Shown here one piece after another: positions 1 through 7,400 of a stretch of 33,100 nt of DNA. Positions within the stretch are counted from its first letter, which is position 1. Every line of letters starts with the position of its first letter. The stretch covers positions 1 through 33,100 of the forward strand of contig CAADGU010000006.1 in the NCBI GenBank assembly GCA_900696625.1, given 5' to 3'. The notes below the pieces were generated by a model. The model saw only the letters and a list, made by a program, of their open reading frames with translations. It did not search any database and was not told the origin of the DNA. Source of the stretch: an uncultured Chloroflexota bacterium (lineage in GTDB: Bacteria > Chloroflexota > Anaerolineae > Promineifilales > Promineifilaceae). The translations under genes and the position numbers were made by a program.

Positions 1-114
1 CTACCAGAGTACCTGGCCCATCGTGCGACTGACTTGGGCATTGTCAAACAAAAGCGAAAAAACCGGATGAGTGTGTTTGAATCATGGCCCTTGACAATTG
101 CCTCAAACCCTTAA
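1..114 (+). pseudogene. C-terminal fragment of an ORF, possibly transposase
   Basis: The first frame is open from base 1 to a TAA at 112-114 and encodes 37 residues rich in basic amino acids, with YLAHRATDLG near the start and RMSVFESW near the end. The composition and ending are reminiscent of the C-termini of IS4-like transposases, but the fragment is too short to assign a family. It is cut by the window edge, so it may be the end of an intact gene outside. The stop codon lies inside the 108-136 hairpin. It could also be a chance frame. Confidence 0.3.
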
Positions 115-136
115 CTTGTAGCCTATGAGTTAAGGG
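108..136 (-). terminator. Inverted repeat, possible terminator of the kinase operon
   Basis: CCCTTAACT (108-116) and AGTTAAGGG (128-136) form a perfect 9-bp stem with an 11-nt loop. It lies about 46 bases downstream of the last kinase stop on the minus strand, where it is followed only by a short TTT, so the U-tract is weak. It also overlaps the stop codon of the plus-strand fragment at 1-114. It could be a shared terminator or part of an insertion-sequence end. Confidence 0.35.
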
Positions 137-182
137 GATGGCTACCGTTGCCCGCACGGGTTTTACGCACAACATGTACGAA

Positions 183-1280
183 CTACCCTTTCCAAAAGGA
201 TATGGAGAAGTGGGCGCCGTGTGGTTGACGGTTGTTTACAGAGATAACGCCTTGGTGGAGATCGGCAACCATTTTGCAGAAAGCGAGTCCCAGACCAATG
301 GCACGGCCGTTGCCCCATGTTGGCTGTAGAGTCTCAAACTTCCCAAAAATTCGCCCTTGTTCAATATCTGGTATCCCCGGTCCGTCATCCAGCACGGAAA
401 GGGAAAAAGCTGCTCCTTTGGCGTCTTGCTGGCGTGGGTAGCAGACGTTCAGGGTAATGATGCCCCTGTTGGGGCTGTGTTTGATTGCGTTGGTCATCAG
501 ATTATCTACGGTACGAGTAAATAAATGTGTGTCCAGGAATATGGGATAAGGCTGCTCAGGCACATCCAGTTGTAATGTCAGATTGGTTGCTTGCAGTTTA
601 ATGTCCAGGTGCTTAACCTGGTTAACCAGTGCCTGCTGTATGTCTACTGGTTTAAAGTCCGGGACCAGGACGCCATGTTCCATCTTTGCTGACAGCAACA
701 AATCATTGAGAAATGTTTCTGTCTGTCGCGCTAATTCCAGGATGGCACAAGCGGAATGGGCGACTTTTGCTTCGGATAGTTGGGCAGAAGCCAGTAAACT
801 GCTGTGCAGCATGATGGCGTTTATGGGATTGCGAATGTCATGCACAATCATATTGGCCATATCTTTTCGCATTTGCAAAGCGGCCTGTAACTGATCATGT
901 TGCCGTTTGATGCGCAGCATAGACAGAATTCGCGCCAGCAATTCACTGGTGTCTACCGGTTTATTGAGAAATTCATCAGCGCCGGCCATCAGGCCCCGTA
1001 ACAAATCCTCCTTGTCGTTTAAGGCGGTTACCAGGATGATGGGTAGATGCTGCCAGCCTGGATTCTGCCGAATATGCCGACATAAGGTGAAACCATCCAT
1101 CTCCGGCATCATCACATCCAGCAGCAAAACATCAGGGTTGAGAGTTTCTAATTTTTCCAGAGCTTGCGCCCCACTATTGGCGGTGGCAGTGGTAAATCCC
1201 CTGGCCTTCAGGATGTCCTCAAAGCTTTCACAATGGATGGGATCGTCGTCAATGATGAGAATTAGAGGCGACTGGTTCAT
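183..1280 (-). CDS. REC-histidine kinase (365 aa)
   Basis: Cytoplasmic hybrid sensor with an N-terminal receiver domain (about 5-125) and a histidine kinase core. The receiver has the acidic triad D11-D13, phosphoacceptor D55 in LLLDVMMP, and the T/K switch residues in LVTA and LNKP. The H-box is VHDIRNP with H147. The ATPase domain has an N-box (DNLMTNAIKHSP), a G1 box (DDGPGIP), an F-box region (IFGKFE) and a G2 box (GRAIGLGLAF), so it appears catalytically complete. No membrane segment is visible. It is the last gene of the minus-strand operon. Its ATG lies 32 bases inside the end of the preceding kinase gene, with GGAG about 11 bases upstream, suggesting translational coupling. The receiver probably accepts phosphate or regulates the attached kinase; the input signal is unknown. 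Confidence 0.9.
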   Translation of the reverse strand: MNQSPLILIIDDDPIHCESFEDILKARGFTTATANSGAQALEKLETLNPDVLLLDVMMPEMDGFTLCRHIRQNPGWQHLPIILVTALNDKEDLLRGLMAGADEFLNKPVDTSELLARILSMLRIKRQHDQLQAALQMRKDMANMIVHDIRNPINAIMLHSSLLASAQLSEAKVAHSACAILELARQTETFLNDLLLSAKMEHGVLVPDFKPVDIQQALVNQVKHLDIKLQATNLTLQLDVPEQPYPIFLDTHLFTRTVDNLMTNAIKHSPNRGIITLNVCYPRQQDAKGAAFSLSVLDDGPGIPDIEQGRIFGKFETLQPTWGNGRAIGLGLAFCKMVADLHQGVISVNNRQPHGAHFSISFWKG

Positions 1281-2763
1281 CGAGTTCTGGCACTCCGGTT
1301 ATAGATACGGTAGGCAAGCGGATTTCCACAATAACGCCGGGAGTGTCTGGGCGGTTGCGTATCTGGCAACGGCCGTTGGCCCTGTGTACCAGTGACTCCA
1401 CCATCGGCAGCCCCACGCCTAACCCCGCCGCATTACCGGTGAAATACTTCTCGCCCTGGTAATACGGCCGCCAGGCGTTTACCAATTGTTCGGGCGAAAG
1501 ATGGATGCCATCATCCATTATCACAATCCGAATATGTTGCCCCTCAGCAACCACCCGCATGGTGATCTGGGGGTTTTGCTCAGGATGAAATTTCCGCGCA
1601 TTCTCCAGCAATTCGCGCAATACTTTCCCAAATTCTTCCGCGCTCAAGGGTAAATGACGGTCATTATGAGAGAAATCGCCCTCAAAGCTAACTGATGGCG
1701 AATCAAGCCCCATTTCGGTGGCAAGCCATACGATCAAGGCGCGCACTTTTCTGGCCGGAAAGTAAACCTTCTCTTTGAATTGAGAATGGTGTATGGCATC
1801 GGCGAACTCATTGATACGCTCCACTTCCTGGCGTAGTTGTTCGGCTTTCTTATATACCGCATCCAGGAGATCCATACAGTGCGCTTCAGAATCGTTATGG
1901 AGACGTCTCTTAAGCAGCGCCAGTCCCGGTAATATCACCATCAGGGGAGTTCGTAATTTATGCTGCACCAGAATATGAAATGCCCGCACCTCTTGTTGCA
2001 GCCGGACATGTTCGGTCGCATCTGACAGGCCAATGACCCATTTGTCACCACCAGGGTCAGGTAATCTGGCCAATGTGTGAATGCCCAGCCAGAAAGATTG
2101 CGCCGACCCATTTGCTGGTTTTGTCAGGTAGCGTGTGTGGCCTGGTTGGGTCGGGGCCGGCCAGGAAGCCCACGATTCTGACATCATCAGGCGATAAGCC
2201 TTGGTGGTTACATCCCAAAAGCGGGGCGGAGACGCTTCCAGAGAGGGAAGTTCGGGCAAGTGGAGATACTGGCAGGCCAGGCTGTTGGCAAAGACGATTT
2301 CATCTCGATCATTGATAATCAGATACCCCATATTGGCATGGGCCACAACCTGTTCAAACTTAGTGCGTTCATTAAGTAGCTGGCGATAACGATTGAGCCG
2401 TAGGATGGTACGCACGCGGGCTTGCAGTTCAGCAATGTGGTAGGGCTTGGTCAGGAAATCATCGGCGCCGGCCTCAATACCACGCACTCGTGACTCCTGG
2501 TCATCCAGAGCAGTGAGAAGGAGGATAGGAATTTCGGCCGTTAGCGGATTGCCGCGTAATGCCTGACACACAGCAAACCCATCCAGACCTGGCATCATCA
2601 CGTCAAGCAAGATCAAATCCGGCAAAATCCCCTGAGCGCGTTCTAACCCGGCCTGCCCGTGTGTTTCTGTGAAAATTTCGCAGTCTTGTCCTTGCAGGAT
2701 GTCGGTCAATGTTTCTCGACTGATAGGGTCATCGTCTATGATAAGAATCTGGCTGTGTGTCAT
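1249..2763 (-). CDS. REC-PAS-histidine kinase with degenerate G1 box (504 aa)
   Basis: Receiver domain at about 4-122 (D10-D12, phosphoacceptor D54 in LLLDVMMP, TALDD, LTKP), a PAS-like segment at about 135-255, then a kinase core with H268 in VQHKLRTP. The ATPase domain has an N-box (ELLENARKFHP) and a G2 box (AAGLGVGLPMVESL), but the G1 motif reads MDDGIHLSPE and lacks the usual second glycine (DxGxG). ATP binding may therefore be altered. There is no transmembrane segment. The start ATG overlaps the stop of the upstream kinase as ATGA (2763-2760), with a good ribosome site (GAGGGAG) just upstream. It is the middle kinase of a three-kinase operon. Whether it is an active kinase, a phosphatase or a scaffold cannot be told from sequence. 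Confidence 0.88.
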   Translation of the reverse strand: MTHSQILIIDDDPISRETLTDILQGQDCEIFTETHGQAGLERAQGILPDLILLDVMMPGLDGFAVCQALRGNPLTAEIPILLLTALDDQESRVRGIEAGADDFLTKPYHIAELQARVRTILRLNRYRQLLNERTKFEQVVAHANMGYLIINDRDEIVFANSLACQYLHLPELPSLEASPPRFWDVTTKAYRLMMSESWASWPAPTQPGHTRYLTKPANGSAQSFWLGIHTLARLPDPGGDKWVIGLSDATEHVRLQQEVRAFHILVQHKLRTPLMVILPGLALLKRRLHNDSEAHCMDLLDAVYKKAEQLRQEVERINEFADAIHHSQFKEKVYFPARKVRALIVWLATEMGLDSPSVSFEGDFSHNDRHLPLSAEEFGKVLRELLENARKFHPEQNPQITMRVVAEGQHIRIVIMDDGIHLSPEQLVNAWRPYYQGEKYFTGNAAGLGVGLPMVESLVHRANGRCQIRNRPDTPGVIVEIRLPTVSITGVPELDEPVASNSHH

Positions 2764-5700
2764 ATAGCTCCCTCAAGCTGGTATGAATGGTCTTCGATAT
2801 TGGTCACCTCCTCGATGAGTGTTGCCAGGTCGCGCAGCGTAAAGGGCTTCGTCAGGTATGCCGTAGCGCCTGCTTGCAGGCAACGTTCACGGTCGCCGGG
2901 CATGGCCAACGCCGTCAGCGCCACAATGGGTACATTAGCCGTCTGGATGCCATTATGACGAATGCGTTGAATGGCTTGCAGGCCGTCCATATCTGGCATG
3001 TGGATATCCATCAGTACCAGGTGGGGTAGTACCTGACCAATCTTCTCTAAAACTTCAACACCATTGCGCGCTAACGTCACCTCAAAACCTACATCCGCTA
3101 AATAATCTTGCAGCGCCTCGGTGATTTCTTTGTTGTCCTCAGCAAGAAGAATGCGTTTTCTTGTACTGTCTGCGACAGTAGCTAAATCTTGTGTTGGTAG
3201 TAATTTGTCGGTATCATGCTTTTTCATTTTTTCTTTCCGTTTCCAGGGCAGGCGGATAGTGACTTGCGTACCCTCATTTACAATACTATTGATTTCAATG
3301 CCGCCGCCATGTAGATCAACCAACTGGCGAACCAGTGTCAGCCCTAATCCTGTGCCTTCATATTTGCGATCCAGGCCACTATCTAGCTGCACAAAGGGCT
3401 GAAAAAGCGTGGGCATGTTGGCCGCGGCGATGCCGATACCAGTGTCGGAAACGGTAAAGGCAACGGCATTGAGGGTTATCTCTGGCTGGACGTTCAGGCA
3501 TACCTGGCCGCCGTCTGGGGTGAATTTAACCGCGTTGCTCAACAAGTTGACCAGAATTTGTTTCACGCGGCGGGAATCAGCCTCTATTTCCTTAATGTCT
3601 GGGTTTACTTCCAGAGATAAGGAAATGTTCTTGTGTTGGGCCTGCTGCTGCACCATGATCAGGCTTGATTGAGAAACTTCCTGAACGGAAACCCTGGCCA
3701 GATCTAGCGTCAGTTTGCCGGCATCAATCTTGGCAACATCGAGTATGTCGTTGATCAGCGATAGCAGATATTGGCCGCTGTTACGAATGATTTCTACGGA
3801 ACGCGCCTGTTTTTCATTTAATGGGCCGTAACGGATGTTTTGCAGCAAGTCAGTGCGCAACAAGATAGAACTGAGAGGTGTGCGCAGTTCGTGGCTCATG
3901 TTGGCCAGAAATTCATCACGGCTGCGCATGGCGCTGCTTAACCGGGTATTGGCGATGTGGAGGGCTGCGGTTCGCTCCTCCACACGATGGGACAGATCGT
4001 GGGCTTGCTGTTGTACCTGTTGGAACAAAGCGGTACGGTAAAGGGCATTGGCGGTAATGTCGGCAACGGCCGTTAATAACTGCACGTCTTGTGCCTGGAA
4101 AATTGCCTGGCGTCCAATCCAAAATGCGCCAAACTCTTGCTCTGGTACTTGTAATTGAATACTGGCTAATGCTTGAATGGGGTCCAGATCAGCCCGCATA
4201 GATGGGTCTATCCGGGCTGAAAGGTCATTGATGAGGGTGGCTTTTTCCGTTTTGTTGGGGGTGTGATGCATCCCATTAAGAACCGGCAGCCATTCCCCTT
4301 TGGCAAATGCCGGATGCCCTACCGCACATTCCAGGGTATAGGCGCCGGTGTGGGGATCCTGTTGTACCAGGGCTGCCCCATCAGCTTGAAAAATAGCTTG
4401 TAGTTCGTACAGGGTGGATAACAGTATCTCCGTGTGGTTGTTGGCCTGGCGCAGCGCCGAGGCCACACGGGCAATGGCCGCCTGTTTCTGCTGTGACCGG
4501 ACTCCTTCGCTGACGTTGCGCATGACAATACCCACGCTGTTGCCCGGCTGGTCTGGTTCATTAATGGGAAAGACATCGGTGTCTACGTATAAGATATTGT
4601 CGTTCTGGAAACGCAGGCTAAGCCGCCCCTGCCATTTTTCTTCGTCGGTGAGGGCATTTTGCACCAGCCGATTCAGGTCTACTTCGTGAATTGCGTCTGC
4701 CAGCAATTGTAACGGTTGCCCGATAACCTCCCTGGTGTCTTTGCCGGTGAGGGCAGTGAAGTAGGGGTTGGCGTAGATGATGTAGTTGTCCCGATCTACG
4801 ACGATCTGGAGTTCCGTGGCCTGTTCCACCAGGGCGGCCAACCGGGCGATTTGGACGTCGTGTTGACGGCGCTCGGTAAGGTCGCGGACTATGGCCAGTA
4901 CGGCCGTGATGCGCCCTTCGGTGTCATATTCTGGCGTTAGACGCCAATCGATATAAAAACGGCCGTACTCACTCTCATAGTAAAACTCGGCTTCCACCGG
5001 CTGCCCGGTTTGCCACACGCTCTGAAACTTTTGTTGCCATATGTCGGCAAGTTCCGGGGGAACGCCCAGGTCGCTGTATGTTTTGCCCAGATATAGTTCG
5101 GTGGGCAGGCCAGACACGGCCGTGACATTTGAGCTGACATACACATGGCGACCCTGGTTGTCAAAACGAAAAACCATATCCGGCAAATTTTCAACCAGGT
5201 TACGGAAACGGGATTCACTTTCCTGTAATGCTTTTTTCGCCTCTCGATCTTGGGTCACGTCCTGTTTGATGGCAATAAAGTGCGTAATCTCCCCGGCTTC
5301 ATTTTTCAGCGGCGTAATGGTCATTTCCTCCACATACTCTTGCCCGCCACGCCGGCGGTTGATCATCTCTCCATGCCACACTTCACCTGACTGAATTGTT
5401 CGCCAGAGATGTTGGTAGAAAGCTGGTGACTGTCGGCCAGATTTCAAGATTGTGGGAGTATTACCCACTACTTCCTCCGGCGAAAATCCGGTTAGCCTGG
5501 TGAAGGCGGCGTTGACCCAATTTATTTTTCCCCCATTGTCGGTGATGAGTACTGCATTGGCGGTGGTCATAAGCGCCGTAGATAACAGGTGCAACTGATC
5601 TTGATCCTCTCTGCGGCGCGTAATGTCTCGCGCCACAAAAATGAAATCAGCCTGCCCGGCCACAGCCCGCATGGTTGTTTCCAGCCAGACGTAATGGCCG

Positions 5701-6362
5701 TGTTTGTTCCTGACCTGGCATTCAAACAAGGGGCAGCCCGCTGCCGTATAAGCCAGACACGCCATCTCGTCAATGAGGGGGCGGTTATCGGGATGAAGCC
5801 AATCATAAATGTTCGTGTTGACCATCTCTTCCGGTGCCAGATCCAGCAGTGTGCCGCACGCCGGTGACATATACTGAATCCACCCTTCCTGATTGACACA
5901 ACCAATGAGGTCTGTGGCGTTTTCTGCCAGCAGCCGGTATTTTTGCTCACTCGCTTTTAGGGCGATATGCTGTCGCCACAGCCGGCCAGCAGCCTGTACC
6001 CGCGCCAGCATCTCGCGTGGGCTGATCGGCTTAATCAAATAATCATCTGCCCCGGCATCCAGTCCACTTATGCGGTCTGTCTCCCCAACTCTGTACCCGG
6101 AGAGCATAATAACCAGGGTATCTGGGTAAACTGTTTTAATTTGCTGGCAAAGCTCCGTGCCATCCTGATCAGGCAAATGACGGTCCAGGAGGACAATAGC
6201 GGGCTGATGGGCCGCAATACTGTTCCAGGCAGTTTTGGCGGTGGCGGCTGTGGTTACATCATGCCCCGCCTTCTCCAACAGATGTTGGTGCAGGTTGAGC
6301 TGCCAATAGTTGTCATCAACAATCAGGATGTGGAGTGGTAAATAGTTGGTTTGGGTTGTCAT
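2760..6362 (-). CDS. Hybrid kinase REC-PAS(x4)-GAF-HK-REC (1200 aa)
   Basis: Large soluble hybrid histidine kinase. Approximate domain order is REC (10-130, D60), four PAS domains between 140 and 640 (the second and third end in QDVTQ- and RDLTERR-type PAC motifs), GAF (650-800), HisKA with H824 in NMSHELRTP, HATPase (NLLSNAVKFTPDG, SDTGIGI, EGTGLGLTL) and a C-terminal REC (1080-1195, D1119 in LVLMDIHMPDMDG). Phosphate can plausibly pass from H824 to D1119. I chose the ATG at 6362 rather than an in-frame ATG at 6506. A 29-codon ORF with a strong ribosome site ends exactly here with an ATGA overlap, and the extra 48 residues do not resemble a domain. No membrane helix is visible. It is the first kinase of the 183-6448 operon. 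Confidence 0.9.
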   Translation of the reverse strand: MTTQTNYLPLHILIVDDNYWQLNLHQHLLEKAGHDVTTAATAKTAWNSIAAHQPAIVLLDRHLPDQDGTELCQQIKTVYPDTLVIMLSGYRVGETDRISGLDAGADDYLIKPISPREMLARVQAAGRLWRQHIALKASEQKYRLLAENATDLIGCVNQEGWIQYMSPACGTLLDLAPEEMVNTNIYDWLHPDNRPLIDEMACLAYTAAGCPLFECQVRNKHGHYVWLETTMRAVAGQADFIFVARDITRRREDQDQLHLLSTALMTTANAVLITDNGGKINWVNAAFTRLTGFSPEEVVGNTPTILKSGRQSPAFYQHLWRTIQSGEVWHGEMINRRRGGQEYVEEMTITPLKNEAGEITHFIAIKQDVTQDREAKKALQESESRFRNLVENLPDMVFRFDNQGRHVYVSSNVTAVSGLPTELYLGKTYSDLGVPPELADIWQQKFQSVWQTGQPVEAEFYYESEYGRFYIDWRLTPEYDTEGRITAVLAIVRDLTERRQHDVQIARLAALVEQATELQIVVDRDNYIIYANPYFTALTGKDTREVIGQPLQLLADAIHEVDLNRLVQNALTDEEKWQGRLSLRFQNDNILYVDTDVFPINEPDQPGNSVGIVMRNVSEGVRSQQKQAAIARVASALRQANNHTEILLSTLYELQAIFQADGAALVQQDPHTGAYTLECAVGHPAFAKGEWLPVLNGMHHTPNKTEKATLINDLSARIDPSMRADLDPIQALASIQLQVPEQEFGAFWIGRQAIFQAQDVQLLTAVADITANALYRTALFQQVQQQAHDLSHRVEERTAALHIANTRLSSAMRSRDEFLANMSHELRTPLSSILLRTDLLQNIRYGPLNEKQARSVEIIRNSGQYLLSLINDILDVAKIDAGKLTLDLARVSVQEVSQSSLIMVQQQAQHKNISLSLEVNPDIKEIEADSRRVKQILVNLLSNAVKFTPDGGQVCLNVQPEITLNAVAFTVSDTGIGIAAANMPTLFQPFVQLDSGLDRKYEGTGLGLTLVRQLVDLHGGGIEINSIVNEGTQVTIRLPWKRKEKMKKHDTDKLLPTQDLATVADSTRKRILLAEDNKEITEALQDYLADVGFEVTLARNGVEVLEKIGQVLPHLVLMDIHMPDMDGLQAIQRIRHNGIQTANVPIVALTALAMPGDRERCLQAGATAYLTKPFTLRDLATLIEEVTNIEDHSYQLEGAI

Positions 6363-6448
6363 TTGTGAGCGTCTGTGTCTAAATTTGAGATGATCTGATT
6401 TTCTTCCGCAAGTTCGGGCCAGGTCTGGTTTCTTACTTCGTTTGTCAT
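6359..6448 (-). CDS. 29-residue leader ORF coupled to the hybrid kinase
   Basis: Reading down the minus strand, AAAAGGAT is followed 4 bases later by an ATG at 6448-6446. The frame runs 29 codons (starting MTNEVRNQTW, ending DTDAHK) to a TGA at 6361-6359, which overlaps the kinase ATG at 6362-6360 as ATGA. The kinase start has no clear ribosome site of its own, so coupling through this small ORF is a reasonable explanation for how it is translated. The peptide is hydrophilic and acidic with no recognisable motif. It may be a pure coupling device or a small protein. Coding status is inferred only from the ribosome site and the overlap. Confidence 0.5.
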   Translation of the reverse strand: MTNEVRNQTWPELAEENQIISNLDTDAHK

Positions 6449-6598
6449 AGGGATCCTTTTCTATACAGACAAGCGCATAATCTGGTGTTACTACTCCCAA
6501 AGGCATGGAGTACCTGATAGCCAGAAGAATAATGGCTGGGGGGGATTTAGCATATCAGCAGGAATGGGAGGTCATTATCAGAGAAGAGGACAGGCAAC

Positions 6599-6617
6599 TG
6601 TCAGACAAAATCTGACA
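6599..6617. promoter_or_regulatory. Inverted repeat, putative regulator-binding site
   Basis: TGTCAGA and TCTGACA are perfect 7-base arms separated by CAAAA. The 17-mer TCAGACAAAATCTGACA at 6601-6617 matches 16 of 17 bases at 10889-10905, upstream of the NarL-type kinase. The site lies 151 bases upstream of the leader ORF start. Binding by a response regulator encoded nearby is an inference. Confidence 0.45.
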
Positions 6618-6660
6618 TAAGGGAAAGGAGGCGAGTGTTGTGCCGGACGGGGCGCAGCCG

Positions 6661-6682
6661 GAAAACAGCCCAGACAGGCTGT
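6661..6682 (-). terminator. Rho-independent-like terminator after the NarL-type regulator
   Basis: On the minus strand ACAGCC (6682-6677) pairs with GGCTGT (6670-6665) across a 6-base loop and is followed by TTTTC. It lies 38 bases past the regulator stop codon. The stem is short, so termination may be modest. Confidence 0.5.
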
Positions 6683-6720
6683 GAGATTACCAATGCAGGT
6701 ATATGAGCAATACCGATCAA

Positions 6721-7353
6721 TCAATCACTGAGGTTATGTTGCAGGGCGTAGCGGATAATGTCAGCCGTGGTTTCCAGGCGCAGTTTTTCTAAAATGCGGC
6801 GGCGGTAGGTGCTGACTGTTTTGACGCTTAACGAAAGGTCTGTGGCAATGTCGCCAACCGTCTTGCCTTTGGCTAACAAGACCATTACCTGATACTCCCG
6901 GTCAGAAAGCGTGGTATGAGGCAAAGCAGACTGTTCGGCCATCATTTCGCCAACAAGCAACTCACCGAGAGCCTGGGAGATATAGCGGCTGCCACGGGCG
7001 ACCTGGCGCACGGCCGTGACCAGCTCGGTAGGCACACTCTCTTTGGTCAGGTAGCCCAGCGCGCCAGCTTTGAGCGTGCGCACAGCGTATTGTTCTTCAG
7101 GGTAGATACTGAGGATCAGGGTGCGCGCGTCAGGTTTTAACCCTTTGATCTGCCGCAGTACCTCCAATCCGTTCATATCCGGCAGGCTCATATCCAGGAC
7201 CAAAACATCAAAGTGTCGCTGGCGGGCCAACTGTAGCGCTTCCTGCCCGGTGCCAGCCTCGCCCACCACGGTCAGATCGGGTGCCTCGTTCAAGATTTCC
7301 GTAACGCCGCGACGGACAATGGCATGATCGTCCACTACCAATATACGAATCAT
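6721..7353 (-). CDS. NarL/FixJ-family response regulator (210 aa)
   Basis: Two-domain response regulator of typical length. The receiver domain (1-120) has D8/D9, phosphoacceptor D54 in LVLDMSLPDMNG, and the switch lysine in YLTKES. A LuxR-type helix-turn-helix sits at about 145-205, with LSDREYQVMVLLAKGKT, the recognition region LSVKTVSTYRRRI and the dimer helix after it. It is expected to bind DNA as a dimer when phosphorylated. It lies 43 bases downstream of the 7397-10804 kinase, whose HisKA_3-type core is the class that partners NarL regulators, so the two form a cognate pair. A very strong ribosome site (GGAGGGAGGT) precedes the ATG. Its targets are not known; the tandem sites at 10888-10917 and 6599-6617 are candidates. 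Confidence 0.93.
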   Translation of the reverse strand: MIRILVVDDHAIVRRGVTEILNEAPDLTVVGEAGTGQEALQLARQRHFDVLVLDMSLPDMNGLEVLRQIKGLKPDARTLILSIYPEEQYAVRTLKAGALGYLTKESVPTELVTAVRQVARGSRYISQALGELLVGEMMAEQSALPHTTLSDREYQVMVLLAKGKTVGDIATDLSLSVKTVSTYRRRILEKLRLETTADIIRYALQHNLSD

Positions 7354-7373
7354 TGTCTACCTCCCTCCAAACG

Positions 7374-7400
7374 GTAGGACGATTTGGAAAATCGCCCTAC
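7374..7400. repeat. Near-perfect intercistronic hairpin
   Basis: GTAGGACGATTT (7374-7385) and AAATCGCCCTAC (7389-7400) form a 12-bp stem with one mismatch, which is a G-U pair in the minus-strand RNA, and a 3-base loop. It starts at the stop codon of the kinase gene and ends 20 bases before the regulator ATG. It could attenuate readthrough, protect mRNA ends, or be one copy of a dispersed REP-like palindrome. Confidence 0.6.

Larger units (their letters stand above)
6449..6720. other. Intergenic region with terminator and putative operator
   Basis: This 272-base gap separates the NarL-type regulator gene from the three-kinase operon. It holds a terminator-like hairpin at 6661-6682 and an inverted repeat at 6599-6617 related to one upstream of the large kinase gene. 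No convincing sigma-70 promoter was found by eye, although the region must carry one for the leader ORF and kinases. No other coding potential was seen. Confidence 0.6.

Noticed and set aside
6363-6506. 48-residue N-terminal extension of the 1200-residue kinase from ATG 6506
   Set aside because: No ribosome site or domain similarity; the out-of-phase leader ORF with strong ribosome site and ATGA overlap explains the region better.
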